A stretch of 50,735 bases of DNA from DATMBL01 sp050735975 (GTDB lineage Bacteria > Desulfobacterota > Binatia > UBA9968), in the NCBI GenBank assembly GCA_050735975.1, contig JBOHVS010000240.1, positions 1-50,735 on the forward strand. Direction: 5' to 3'. The notes below the pieces were generated by a model. That model worked only from the letters and a program-made list of their open reading frames with translations, searched no databases and was not told the origin of the DNA. Below are positions 7,383-16,241 of this stretch, piece by piece (the first letter of the stretch is position 1; every line of letters starts with the position of its first letter). The position numbers were made by a program, and so were the translations under genes.

Positions 7383-9452
7383 TTACTTCCGGATCATCCG
7401 CACATCGACGGCGGCGAGGCCGGAGCCTTCGGCGCGCAGCATGATGGGATTAAATTCCAGGTCGGAGAGGTGATCGCGGTGGGCTGCAAAAATCTCCGAC
7501 AGACCGACCATGGCTCTCACCAAAGCCGCCGTGTCGCGCGGCGGCTGGCCGCGCACGCCTTCGAGAATCCTGTAGCTTTTTAACTCCTTCAGCATTTTCC
7601 AGGCTTCTTCTTCTGACACCGGCAGCAGCCGCGCGACGACATCTCTAAGCACTTCGACGAAAATCCCGCCGAGCCCCACGATCATGAAAGGCCCGTACTG
7701 CGGGTCGGTGCGCGCTCCCAAAATGATTTCGGTACCCTGCACCATTTCTTGCACAAGCAGCTTGGCCGAGCCTGTCGCCAGCGAAAGCAGCCGTTTTCCC
7801 TGCGCTTCGACCTCTTCCGCGCTGGCGAGTCCAAGCACGACGGCGCCCGACTCGGTCTTGTGGATCACCTCCGGTGCGATCAGTTTCATCGCCACCGGGA
7901 AGCCGAGCTCTTTTGACTTTTGCGCCGCCTCCGCCGGAGTTCCGGCTACGCCCTGACGCGGCGGTGTAAGACCGCGGCTTTGCAACAAGGTATTAAATGC
8001 GTCGCCGTCGAGGTCTGCTGATTTTCCTGTCGCCGGAGGCAAGGTCGGAACGATTGCTTTCAGACGCTCGCCGTATAAACCGAGACCTGAGAGCGCTCTG
8101 AGGGCCGGTTTAATCGCCTGCAAGAATGGAATACCCCCCTCTTCCTGGAACGTCCGGCTCTCGTCCGTAAGGCTATACGTCGAACGCGCAAAGGCGAGAA
8201 CAGGCTTATCCGTCGTTGCCGCAAGATTTTTGAACAGTGTCGCCTCTCTTTTTTCCGGGAACCGCGGCAACTCGCCGTGGATGGCGAGCAAATCAACGCC
8301 TGGATCCTCGGCGTGGAGCTTGACTATGTTTACGAACCCTTGCTCGTCGCCAAAACCGGCGACACCGCACTCCAACGGATTCTCCACCGCGAGCTCCGCG
8401 GGAATCAGCGGTCGCACCGCCTCTTTGGTCTTGTCGCTTAACTGCGCCAGATCGGTATTGAGCTCTTCGCAGTGATCGCAAAGCAGCCCTTTCATGCCGC
8501 CGGAGTTCACGACGATCGCGGCGCGACTGCCCTGGGGGTATCGGCCCGGAAGGAACGCCAGGGTCATCTCCGTCAAATCTTCCAAGGTCGGCACCCGAAT
8601 CAATCCGAGGCGGTTGCAGACCGCGTCGAATACCTCGTCCGATCCCGCCAGCGAGCCCGTGTGGGAAATCGCTTGCCGTTTTCCCATTTCAGAACGGCCG
8701 AGCTTGACAACGAGAATCGGTTTGTTTTTTTTCAGAGCTTGGAAGGCGACTTCCATGAACTCGCGCGGCCGGCGAACGCCCTCGACCATTAACGTAATGA
8801 GTTGGGTTTCCGGCTCGTCAACAAGAAACGCCAGGTAGTCGACCAGATCCAGGCTGACCTCATTGCCGCTTGAAACGGCGTAGGTAAAGCCGATGCCTCT
8901 CTCCGAAGCGCCTTTAATCCAATTACCGAGCGACCCGCCGCTTTGGAATATCAGACCAACGGGGCCTTTCTTAAGAAGCGGCACGGGAGTCGGAAAACTC
9001 CAAAGCCCTTCGGGCAAAGAAAACGAGCCCATGCAGTTCGGGCCGCAAGTGACCAGGCCGGTGCGGTCACACAGCTCTTTCATGGCTTGAGCGCGCTTCT
9101 TACCTTCAGCGTCATCGCCCTCGCCAAAGCCCGCGCTATAGATGGTTGCAGCCTTCGTTCCGAGCCTGGTTGCTTCCTCGAGCGTGCTTAAGACCGCTTT
9201 TGTTGGAATCAGCATCAGTAGATGCTCCGGAACTTCGGGGAGGGCCGAAAGGTTCGGATAACACTTATCTTCCCACAATTCGGCGTAATTGGGATTGATC
9301 AGATAGATTTCTCCCGGATACTTGGCCGATTTGAGATTGCGATGGATCCCGGAAGGCCACCTCCCTTTCGGCGACGCGCCGACGATCGCCACGGACTTAG
9401 CCGCAAGCAGATTCTCAACCGGTTTGCGAGTGAAAGTCGCACTGCTCGTCAT
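7383..9452 (-). CDS. ADP-forming acetyl/acyl-CoA synthetase, fused alpha-beta type
   Basis: The product is about 689 residues; ATG 9452 is preferred because AAAGGA sits six bases before it, with ATG 9458 as the alternative. Domain order is that of NDP-forming acyl-CoA synthetases. An N-terminal CoA-binding Rossmann domain (KSVAIVGASPKGRWPSGIHR) comes first, then succinyl-CoA-ligase-like domains with the phosphorylated histidine in AISHTGSLAGSD (about residue 264), and a C-terminal ATP-grasp domain from about residue 470 (VAMKLIAPEVIHKTESGAVV and FMIVGLGGIFVEVLRDV). The enzyme interconverts acyl-CoA plus ADP and Pi with acid plus ATP. It stands alone on the minus strand. It could activate acids imported by neighbouring transporters or conserve energy from acyl-CoA. 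Substrate range is not predictable. Confidence 0.92.
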   Translation of the reverse strand: MTSSATFTRKPVENLLAAKSVAIVGASPKGRWPSGIHRNLKSAKYPGEIYLINPNYAELWEDKCYPNLSALPEVPEHLLMLIPTKAVLSTLEEATRLGTKAATIYSAGFGEGDDAEGKKRAQAMKELCDRTGLVTCGPNCMGSFSLPEGLWSFPTPVPLLKKGPVGLIFQSGGSLGNWIKGASERGIGFTYAVSSGNEVSLDLVDYLAFLVDEPETQLITLMVEGVRRPREFMEVAFQALKKNKPILVVKLGRSEMGKRQAISHTGSLAGSDEVFDAVCNRLGLIRVPTLEDLTEMTLAFLPGRYPQGSRAAIVVNSGGMKGLLCDHCEELNTDLAQLSDKTKEAVRPLIPAELAVENPLECGVAGFGDEQGFVNIVKLHAEDPGVDLLAIHGELPRFPEKREATLFKNLAATTDKPVLAFARSTYSLTDESRTFQEEGGIPFLQAIKPALRALSGLGLYGERLKAIVPTLPPATGKSADLDGDAFNTLLQSRGLTPPRQGVAGTPAEAAQKSKELGFPVAMKLIAPEVIHKTESGAVVLGLASAEEVEAQGKRLLSLATGSAKLLVQEMVQGTEIILGARTDPQYGPFMIVGLGGIFVEVLRDVVARLLPVSEEEAWKMLKELKSYRILEGVRGQPPRDTAALVRAMVGLSEIFAAHRDHLSDLEFNPIMLRAEGSGLAAVDVRMIRK

Positions 9453-9546
9453 ATCCATTCCTTTACCGTTAGAGTATTTGTTCCTATGTCACACGCTCGG
9501 AGTGACTGCAAGGAACCGGGATGCCTCTTCCAGTCTCGAGTGAACG

Positions 9547-9580
9547 TGGAGCGCAACGAAGCAGATGGGGCTTTCTCGAC
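9547..9580 (+). repeat. Fragment of repeat family B
   Basis: This end fragment has the core GCGCAACGAAGCAGATG followed by GGGGCTTTCTCGAC. It matches the right end of the full copy at 26650-26774. It sits just past the 3' end of the ABC ATPase gene. Confidence 0.55.
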
Positions 9581-9586
9581 GACGCG

Positions 9587-10657
9587 TTAATGGAACACGT
9601 GCCAACGGTGAGCCGGTAATTCGACGGCGGTTTCCTGACCGACTACGAGGTCCGAGTCTCCCGCGAGTTTAACCAATAGATTGACGCCGTTGATGTCGAT
9701 TTCAAGCAGGGCTGCATCGCCGAGGTAATTTTTGCCGGTAATTTTGCCGCGCACAACAGAATTCCCGTTCGAAGCGGCATGGACGCTCACATGCTCGGGT
9801 CTGATCGCCAGCGTAACGGCCGCGCCGGCTGCGAGGCCCTCGGGCACCGCAGCTCGCACCTTGCCGAAGGGGGTTTCCACTTGTCCCGGACTCGCGACCT
9901 TGCCATTGACGAAGTTCATCTCGCCGACAAATTGAGCGACGAAGAGATTCACCGGCCGGGCGTAAACCTCGTGCGGCGGAGCGATCTGGAGAATTTCGCC
10001 CGCACTCATCACGCAAACCTTGTCTCCAAGGCTCAGAGCCTCGGCCTGGTCGTGAGTCACATAGAGCGTGGTAACTCCTATCGATTTGGTGATTTTCCTT
10101 AGCTCCACACGCATCTGCTCGCGCAAGCGCGCGTCGAGATTACTCAGCGGCTCGTCCATCAGAAGAATTTTCGGTTCCGTCACCATGGCACGGGCCATGG
10201 CCACGCGCTGTTGTTGGCCGCCGCTCAGGTCCGTCGCCGGGCGATCCTCCAGCCCGTCCAACTGAACTCGTTTGAGCGCATTGCGGACTTTTTCCGCAAC
10301 AACGGATCTGGAATAACGCTTTTGGCCTTGAATCAATGGAAAGGCGACGTTTTGAAAAACATTCATATGCGGCCAAATAGCGTACGATTGAAACACCATC
10401 CCGATATCGCGTTTTTCCGTCGGGATGTAAACTTTTCGGCTGGGAGAGTTGACCAGGCGGCCGGCGATTTCGATTTCTCCCCCGTCCGGCCGCTCCAGGC
10501 CCGCCACACAGCGGAGCGTCGTCGTCTTGCCGCAGCCGCTGGGACCCAAAAGAACGCAGAACTCCCCCTCGCCGACCTCCAGTTCGATGCTTTTTAGCGC
10601 ATCCACTCGACCTTGTTGCGCGCGAAAAGACTTTTGCAGTGCCCTGATGCTAATCAC
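9587..10657 (-). CDS. ABC transporter ATP-binding protein, PotA/FbpC type
   Basis: The product is 356 residues, energising the importer formed with the upstream permease and binding protein. Walker A GPSGCGKTT is at residues 38-46. The signature LSGGQQQRVAMARA, Walker B ILLMDEP and the switch histidine in LYVTHDQ follow in order. The C-terminal third (from about 235) is a TOBE-type regulatory domain, as in iron(III), spermidine/putrescine and maltose importers. The start is GTG 10657 with GAGG upstream. It is third in the order binding protein, permease, ATPase, all minus strand. A 265-base gap containing a family B repeat separates it from the permease, so it may have its own transcript level. 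Confidence 0.93.
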   Translation of the reverse strand: MISIRALQKSFRAQQGRVDALKSIELEVGEGEFCVLLGPSGCGKTTTLRCVAGLERPDGGEIEIAGRLVNSPSRKVYIPTEKRDIGMVFQSYAIWPHMNVFQNVAFPLIQGQKRYSRSVVAEKVRNALKRVQLDGLEDRPATDLSGGQQQRVAMARAMVTEPKILLMDEPLSNLDARLREQMRVELRKITKSIGVTTLYVTHDQAEALSLGDKVCVMSAGEILQIAPPHEVYARPVNLFVAQFVGEMNFVNGKVASPGQVETPFGKVRAAVPEGLAAGAAVTLAIRPEHVSVHAASNGNSVVRGKITGKNYLGDAALLEIDINGVNLLVKLAGDSDLVVGQETAVELPAHRWHVFH

Positions 10658-10670
10658 ACGTCCTCACCGC

Positions 10671-10797
10671 CAGGCCGTTGAAAAAGCCCCACCTGCTTCG
10701 TTGCGCTCCGACCGCCTCGCTCCAACGTACTCGGTAAAGTACGCCTCCGCTCGTCGGCCCTCGCGCGCCTGGCAATTGGGCATTTTTGACCGGCCTG
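10671..10797 (-). repeat. Repeat family B, full copy
   Basis: This element of about 127 bases has imperfect inverted ends CAGGCCGTTGAAAAAG and CATTTTTGACCGGCCTG and the internal core CTGCTTCGTTGCGCTC. Its reverse complement aligns along its whole length with 26650-26774. It lies in the gap between the permease and the ATPase genes, ending 14 bases before the ATPase start codon. Confidence 0.75.
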
Positions 10798-10921
10798 CAA
10801 GTAGCCCTTTTCAAAACCTGTTCTTGGCCGCATGGCTGATCTATTTCCATCGTCACTAACCGTTAGATCTTCTCCGAGATGTGAGATTTGAAATCGGCAA
10901 TCGCCAAGCTCCGTCGCTTCG

Positions 10922-12682
10922 CTACGACGCCGCGCCGATCTCGCCGACGCGAGAGAGCACCACCCGGACCGTGCCCACGACTATCGTCGCAAAGAGAATC
11001 AAAATCACGCCCAATGCGGCTACTTGCGGCACCCAGCCGCTGCCCCAGAATTGCCAGACCACGGTGGAGATCACGACGCTGTGCCGAGTGTATAGAGTCA
11101 GCGCCATGGTGACCTCTCGGTAGGAGAGCATACCGATCCAAATCCAGCTATTCAGAACACCCGCGGCGATAAGAGGCAATACGATGCGCCACAACACCCG
11201 CGGCGCGGAAGCGCCGGAAACCCGCCCTGCCTCCTCGAGCTCACGATGAACCTGTATCATGACACTGTTAGTCGTTCGCGTGCCGTAAGCGATCCAATTG
11301 ATCGTGTGCGCTATGACGATAATAAGAACGGTCCCGTACAACGGAAAGACGTCCCGATAGGCAAGACCAAGGTACGCCAGTCCAACGGCCATCAGGATGC
11401 CGGGAACGGCATGGGGTATAAAGGCCAAAGTGTCCATGAGACCACGAAACGGCACCTGCGTTCTGATCACAACCCACGATACCAGAACGCTCAGGATCAT
11501 CGTCAACGTGGGCACGGCAAACATGAGAATCAAAGTATTGATGAACGGCCTCGCGCCAACGTGGAGCGGTATCTCTAAATAGTGCTTGAACGTCATCGAC
11601 GAGAGCGCCGCGGCGGAAGGGAGTTGAAGATAGGGCAAAACCGACGCCCACAAAAGCACCAGAAACGGTATGAAAACCTCTATCGACAGATAGAAGAAGA
11701 CGAACGCCACGGCCGGCCACTTCCAGCGCCCCAAAGCAATTTCGCGCGGACGATAGCCGCGTCCCGTTATCACCGTGTACTTCTTCCCCTGTTTCACCAA
11801 GCGAACGTAGAGGAACGCGAGCGCGAGGCCGCAAATGAGCATGATCGCGCCGTAGGCGCCTGCCATGCCGTAGTTGGGTATTCCGGTGGCGGGGGAAGTA
11901 GCGCTGTAGATGAGAGAGCTCAGTACCAGGATCCGCGACGGCATGCCGATGATCGCCGGCACTTCAAACACCGCAATGGCTGTCATGAACAAGTAAACCA
12001 TCACGGCGGCGATAGCGGGAAGCGTAATCGGTATGTTGATCTTCAAAAAGGTCCTGAGCTTGCCGACGCCGGAAGTATAGGCCGCCTCTTCCAACGACGG
12101 ATCCATGGCCCGATATGCCGCGGCTAACATAAAAAACGCTCCGGGCACGAAGGAAACGCCCTGTATAAAGGCCATGCCCGTAAGGCTATATAGGTTGAAC
12201 GGAGGACTGCTTAGGGCGAACAATTCTTGCAACCATTTATTGAGCAAGCCGATTCGTGGGCTAAGCAGTAAAATCCACGCAATCGTTCGAAGGAACACCG
12301 GTATCAGAATACCGATGGTGAGCAGGACATAGATTGTTTTTTTGAATGGTACATCCGTCCTCATGAGAATCCAAACCAGGGGGACGGTGAAGAGAAGGGT
12401 CACGGCAACGCTCGATACCGCAAAGAAAAGAGTGTTCAGCAAAATCTCATAGGTGCCGGCGTCAAAGTAGACCTCGACAAAATTTTCTACCGTGAAGGGA
12501 ACATCTTCGCCGGGGAAGCCGGTGCGAAGGCTCATGAGAATAACCATCACCACCGGCACTCCGATCAGCAACAGGAGAAAGCCGGATAGGCCCGCCGCAA
12601 ACAGGGCTGTCCCTTGCTGTTTGAGACGGGCGAATCCCTCCCACGCGGCTAGGCTTATGTCGCGGCGGGCTTCTGCTTTCAT
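10922..12682 (-). CDS. ABC transporter permease, two fused MetI-type domains (FbpB-like)
   Basis: The product is 586 residues with about twelve membrane helices in two homologous halves, the layout of FbpB-type permeases for ferric iron and related solutes. Each half carries an EAA-like loop that contacts the ATPase: LEEAAYTSGVGKLRTFLKI (first half) and LEEAGRVSGASAPRVLWRIV (second half). The ATG at 12682 has GGAGAATCC just upstream. It lies 35 bases after the binding-protein stop on the same strand. Together with the binding protein and ATPase it forms a complete importer. The fused-permease form suggests iron, phosphonate or polyamine-type substrates, but the binding protein does not settle which. 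Confidence 0.92.
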   Translation of the reverse strand: MKAEARRDISLAAWEGFARLKQQGTALFAAGLSGFLLLLIGVPVVMVILMSLRTGFPGEDVPFTVENFVEVYFDAGTYEILLNTLFFAVSSVAVTLLFTVPLVWILMRTDVPFKKTIYVLLTIGILIPVFLRTIAWILLLSPRIGLLNKWLQELFALSSPPFNLYSLTGMAFIQGVSFVPGAFFMLAAAYRAMDPSLEEAAYTSGVGKLRTFLKINIPITLPAIAAVMVYLFMTAIAVFEVPAIIGMPSRILVLSSLIYSATSPATGIPNYGMAGAYGAIMLICGLALAFLYVRLVKQGKKYTVITGRGYRPREIALGRWKWPAVAFVFFYLSIEVFIPFLVLLWASVLPYLQLPSAAALSSMTFKHYLEIPLHVGARPFINTLILMFAVPTLTMILSVLVSWVVIRTQVPFRGLMDTLAFIPHAVPGILMAVGLAYLGLAYRDVFPLYGTVLIIVIAHTINWIAYGTRTTNSVMIQVHRELEEAGRVSGASAPRVLWRIVLPLIAAGVLNSWIWIGMLSYREVTMALTLYTRHSVVISTVVWQFWGSGWVPQVAALGVILILFATIVVGTVRVVLSRVGEIGAAS

Positions 12683-12717
12683 GGATTCTCCGAATCGGCC
12701 TCTAAAACATTCGTGTG

Positions 12718-13752
12718 CTAACGGTTGAAGCCGAAGATCTTGCCGTATGCGCGCGCAAGCTTGTCAACCAGCTTGGCCTGGTCTTGCTTCATGTAGACAA
12801 CTTTCTTCCCTTGAGCGAATTTGTAAGCGTCGGTCCCTTGAACAAAGGCCGAGGAGTGGCCGGTATGTTTTTTCCAAATCGGCTGGACTTCAGCGGAACC
12901 CATGAACGCGACAAACAACGTCGCCACATTGGGATGGGGCGCCCCTTTCAGCACGCCGACATGGTACTCCGGGGAAACCACGGGCTGAACGTCATTAGCG
13001 AATGCCAGCGGCGCGCCCGATTGTTCGGCTTCATGAAGTTGGCTGTCCTGCAGTGTCGCAGACAACAGAACTTCGCCCAGAATAAGCCGCTGCGCCATTT
13101 CCCCCGCTCGGCTCAGAATGGGCTTCTGCGCCGCAAGCTTTTTTACGAATTCCGTGGTTTTCTCCTCACCCCACGCCCCTGCCGCTAAGCGACCGAAGTG
13201 ATGCGTCGAGTTGATGACACCCAATTTCCCTTTCCATTTGGGATCCAGCAGATCTTCCCATTTCTTCGGCACATCTTTAGCCGGCAAAAGCTTTTTGTTG
13301 TAGGTCGGTAGAACGAATTGATTGGCCACCGAGACGGTACCGTTGTCGTACTCGACGCGCTGTTTCGCGACCCCGAGTTTGGTGTAGTCAAATGGTTGAT
13401 GGAGCTTTCTCAGCCAGAGCGACCCATGATGAGCATCGGTAACGACCATGATGTCCCATTCCGGCGGTTGACCCGAAGCGGAGAGCCCTATGACTTTTCC
13501 CGTATCCCGAGTCATGTTTCCCGATGGATTGAACTGGAGCGTGATGTTGAGGCCGTACTTTTTGTTGAAGGCCTCGCCAAGGGCTTTAGCGCCCTCAGGC
13601 CCAAGCGTAGAGGGGCCGTAGAATTCAATCTCCCCCTCTTTCTCGGCGCCGGCGATCAGATCGTTCAATGTGGCTCCGCTCGCCAACTGAGGTGAGACCC
13701 CAGTCAGGCCGAGAGCCAGCATATAGCATGCAAGTCGCGTGATTATTTTCAT
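12718..13752 (-). CDS. Extracellular substrate-binding protein, FbpA/AfuA-type
   Basis: The product is 344 residues with a signal peptide (MKIITRLACYMLALGLTGVS, cleavage near ASGA). Mature regions typical of family 1 iron/polyamine-type binding proteins are visible: NDLIAGAEKEGEIEFYGPS near the N-terminus, KKWEDLLDPKWKGKLGVIN in the middle, and a late helical lobe. ATG 13752 is preceded by GGGAGGAATT. It is the first gene of the importer operon with the fused permease and ATPase. I do not see the paired tyrosines that define ferric-binding FbpA clearly placed, so the solute may be an organic anion or another oxyanion rather than iron. Confidence 0.88.
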   Translation of the reverse strand: MKIITRLACYMLALGLTGVSPQLASGATLNDLIAGAEKEGEIEFYGPSTLGPEGAKALGEAFNKKYGLNITLQFNPSGNMTRDTGKVIGLSASGQPPEWDIMVVTDAHHGSLWLRKLHQPFDYTKLGVAKQRVEYDNGTVSVANQFVLPTYNKKLLPAKDVPKKWEDLLDPKWKGKLGVINSTHHFGRLAAGAWGEEKTTEFVKKLAAQKPILSRAGEMAQRLILGEVLLSATLQDSQLHEAEQSGAPLAFANDVQPVVSPEYHVGVLKGAPHPNVATLFVAFMGSAEVQPIWKKHTGHSSAFVQGTDAYKFAQGKKVVYMKQDQAKLVDKLARAYGKIFGFNR

Positions 13753-13856
13753 AATTCCTCCCTATTTAAACTAAGACTGAGATATTGTTGCTTCCGGGCA
13801 GTAACTTGTATTTACTTTTACCTGGTTTTTCAAGAACTCCGCTCAAGCCGAAGAAC

Positions 13857-14741
13857 CTAGTGAACCGATGCTTCTTGATAGACGCTCGCGTCGAAATAAC
13901 TCTTCAACTCCTTCCCCATCGGCGGTGTGAGGCCGAACTGCACGCGCAGGTCGAGAACAGTCTGTAGCCCGGCCGGATTCATCCGGCCGTCTTTGGGCGA
14001 CTGCGCCAGCTTTCGCGCGGCCCCCTTTTCGTCGAGCTTTTCTTCCGCGGCGATCACTTTGAGCGTCTCAGCGCGATTGTTTGCTTCATGAGTCCAACGG
14101 AGCGCGCTGTCCCACATGCGCAGAAAACTGACCAGCAACCCGCGCTTTTGGGCCGCCCAATTGCGGCTAACGGCAAATACGCCGCCCGGATAGTCGGGTA
14201 ATACTTCACGATGATCGGCAAACCGCATCATACCCGCGGCCACGGCCTTGCCATCCCAAGGCGGGTTCAAAATCCCCCCAAAGGTCTCGCCCTGAGTCAT
14301 TGAATCCAGACGATGCCCGGTCGCGCCTTTCGGAATGAGTTGGTAGTCCCCCCGTTCCAGCTCCAGACCATGCGCCAGCAAGACGCGTCTTAGAACCAGC
14401 GCGTAGGCCGTATCCACGGCGTCGACCGCGAGCGGTTTACCCCGTAGATCATCCCAGGTCTTGATCTCCGGTCGAACGAACACCGGTAGTGTAATGCCCT
14501 GAGCGACCTGCGCGACGGCAATGATCTCCGCGCCTTCGCGTCCGGACCAGCCAAGAACGTTGTCGAACGCCGTTGAGACGATCTGCCACGAGCCTTGACT
14601 CAGGCCGCGCATCTGATCGGTGGAGTTGGGCGTAACCATCATCTCCACCTCGAGGCCGCCGGCGGCAAATAGCCCTCTAGCGCGCGCCACGATCAGCGCG
14701 GCATCGGCATTGAAAACATTAACCAACAAACCTGTGGCCAA
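13857..14741 (-). CDS. NMT1/TauA-type substrate-binding protein without signal peptide
   Basis: The product is about 294 residues and starts directly in the first domain: TGLLVNVFNADAALIVARAR, then GLFAAGGLEVEMMVTPNSTD. This is the NMT1/SsuA fold of binding proteins for sulfonates, nitriles or pyrimidine precursors. The only plausible in-frame starts are TTG 14741 or a rare codon just before it; an in-frame TGA lies eight codons upstream. No hydrophobic leader can be added in any frame. Either the protein is cytoplasmic, as for some THI5-like enzymes, or an upstream exporting segment was lost. It follows the LVIVD gene on the same strand after about 113 bases. No cognate permease or ATPase is adjacent. 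Confidence 0.75.
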   Translation of the reverse strand: MATGLLVNVFNADAALIVARARGLFAAGGLEVEMMVTPNSTDQMRGLSQGSWQIVSTAFDNVLGWSGREGAEIIAVAQVAQGITLPVFVRPEIKTWDDLRGKPLAVDAVDTAYALVLRRVLLAHGLELERGDYQLIPKGATGHRLDSMTQGETFGGILNPPWDGKAVAAGMMRFADHREVLPDYPGGVFAVSRNWAAQKRGLLVSFLRMWDSALRWTHEANNRAETLKVIAAEEKLDEKGAARKLAQSPKDGRMNPAGLQTVLDLRVQFGLTPPMGKELKSYFDASVYQEASVH

Positions 14742-14854
14742 GGCGGGTTTCCTGCCAATTTCTCATAGAATTCAACCACAGAGTAGACAAAGTTCCCAAA
14801 GAAATTTTTTGAGCTCTATGCGTTCTTTGTGGTCAAGTGATGCTTCAGATCCGC

Positions 14855-16048
14855 TCATTGAATTTTCGGCCCGGTGTATTCCAAGATGTACAAACCGCCC
14901 GTGATCCGGTCCGTCACGTAGATCAGCCCATCTGCGTCTACATAGAGGTCGTTGAACATCGGCGCCTTCTGGCCCTCGGGCGCCGGTGGAATGAAGAAGC
15001 CGACTTCTTCGGGCCGGTACTGATTTCTTATGTCAAAGACCCGCAAGCCGGCATTGTAGTAGGTGATAAAAATAATCCTTTCGCTTTGGAACGAGCCGGG
15101 CCTGTTCTCGTGAACATTGTGGGGACCGAAGCGCAGCCCGCGTTTGCAAAAATCGCCTTCCGGCACCGGGCAGGTGCTGACGATCACCGGATTTTTTTCC
15201 GCGCGGATGTCGATCAACCAGACCCGTTTTTCACCCTCCTGGCAGTCATATTTCACCGATTCATCGACGGCCACGACTAGTTTTCTGCCGGGAAGCGGCA
15301 AAGTCGTATGCGCGTAACCGCCGTAGGGCGGGCTCCAGTCCAGGCGACTGATAGTCTTCGGCTTGCCGACATCGGAGATATCGACGATCGCCATCCCGGC
15401 ATCGACCAATGCGACATAGGAGCGGTTACCGTGGGGAATCGCGCCGTGAACGTGAAAGTGCTCCCCCGGGAACGGCGTCCATTCCGGCGGGACCTCCTCG
15501 CCCTCCTTCGTTCCAGGAATCCACCAAACGCCCGCTTGCTTGGGATTGGACGGGTTCGAAATGTCCGCGATCAGATAGGCACGCTCCTTGATCCCCGGCA
15601 ACATTGCCCCGACATGGGCGTATTTGCCGTCCGCAAACCACATACGGTGAACGCCCTTGCCTGGAATCTTCATATAACCGATCTCGCGCGGCTCGGTGGG
15701 ATTGGAAATACTATAGATGCGGATTCCGGCCTCGTTAGGCACGCTGGCCGCGAGGCTTCTATCAAAATAAGGGCGCTCCTGATTCTGGATTAGAATATCG
15801 CCGGCGATTTGTACCTTGTGCGCATGCGTGTTGGGCGGGTGCGGCAACTGTTTTACCACTCTAGGATCCGAAGGGTCCGAGGCATCGACGATGCTCAGCG
15901 CCATCGGCGATGTGCCGAGATGAGCGACATAGACGTAACGGCCGTTTTTGAGCAGCTGCATGCCGTCGCCGTGACCGTTAAGATCGTGATGTCCGATCAA
16001 GCGAACATTCCAACTTTCACTTCTCGCCCGGATTGCCTCGACATTCAT
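14855..16048 (-). CDS. LVIVD-repeat beta-propeller protein
   Basis: The product is about 397 residues from ATG 16048, which has GAGGG upstream; the longer frame to 16135 lacks such a site. Repeated blades of the LVIVD type run through the chain, each ending in a strand such as ALSIVDASDPSDPRVV, IRIYSISNPTEPREIGYM, AYLIADISNPSNPKQAGVW, MAIVDISDVGKPKTISRL, VWLIDIRAEKNPVIVST and LRVFDIRNQYRPEEVGFF. No signal peptide is seen at this start. Conserved His residues (NTHAHKVQ, VHRMW, HFHVHGAI, GPHNVHEN) at blade edges resemble metal-binding positions in selenium-binding-protein or lactonase-like propellers, so an enzymatic role is possible. The function is unknown. Confidence 0.8.
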   Translation of the reverse strand: MNVEAIRARSESWNVRLIGHHDLNGHGDGMQLLKNGRYVYVAHLGTSPMALSIVDASDPSDPRVVKQLPHPPNTHAHKVQIAGDILIQNQERPYFDRSLAASVPNEAGIRIYSISNPTEPREIGYMKIPGKGVHRMWFADGKYAHVGAMLPGIKERAYLIADISNPSNPKQAGVWWIPGTKEGEEVPPEWTPFPGEHFHVHGAIPHGNRSYVALVDAGMAIVDISDVGKPKTISRLDWSPPYGGYAHTTLPLPGRKLVVAVDESVKYDCQEGEKRVWLIDIRAEKNPVIVSTCPVPEGDFCKRGLRFGPHNVHENRPGSFQSERIIFITYYNAGLRVFDIRNQYRPEEVGFFIPPAPEGQKAPMFNDLYVDADGLIYVTDRITGGLYILEYTGPKIQ

Positions 16049-16241
16049 CTTGCCCTCGAACTCTTTTGAAAATTTGCCGGCGCCTAGACACTGGCCGCGC
16101 CTCGTTCTGATATACTTCCCGCTGCGTAATGTCAATGACTTCGCACCCGTTGGCCCGCACCGTTTTATGTGTTAAGAGCCGCATAGATCGAGGCTTAATC
16201 TTCAAAGACAACGAACTTGCTGTCCTCGACCCGCAGCATCG

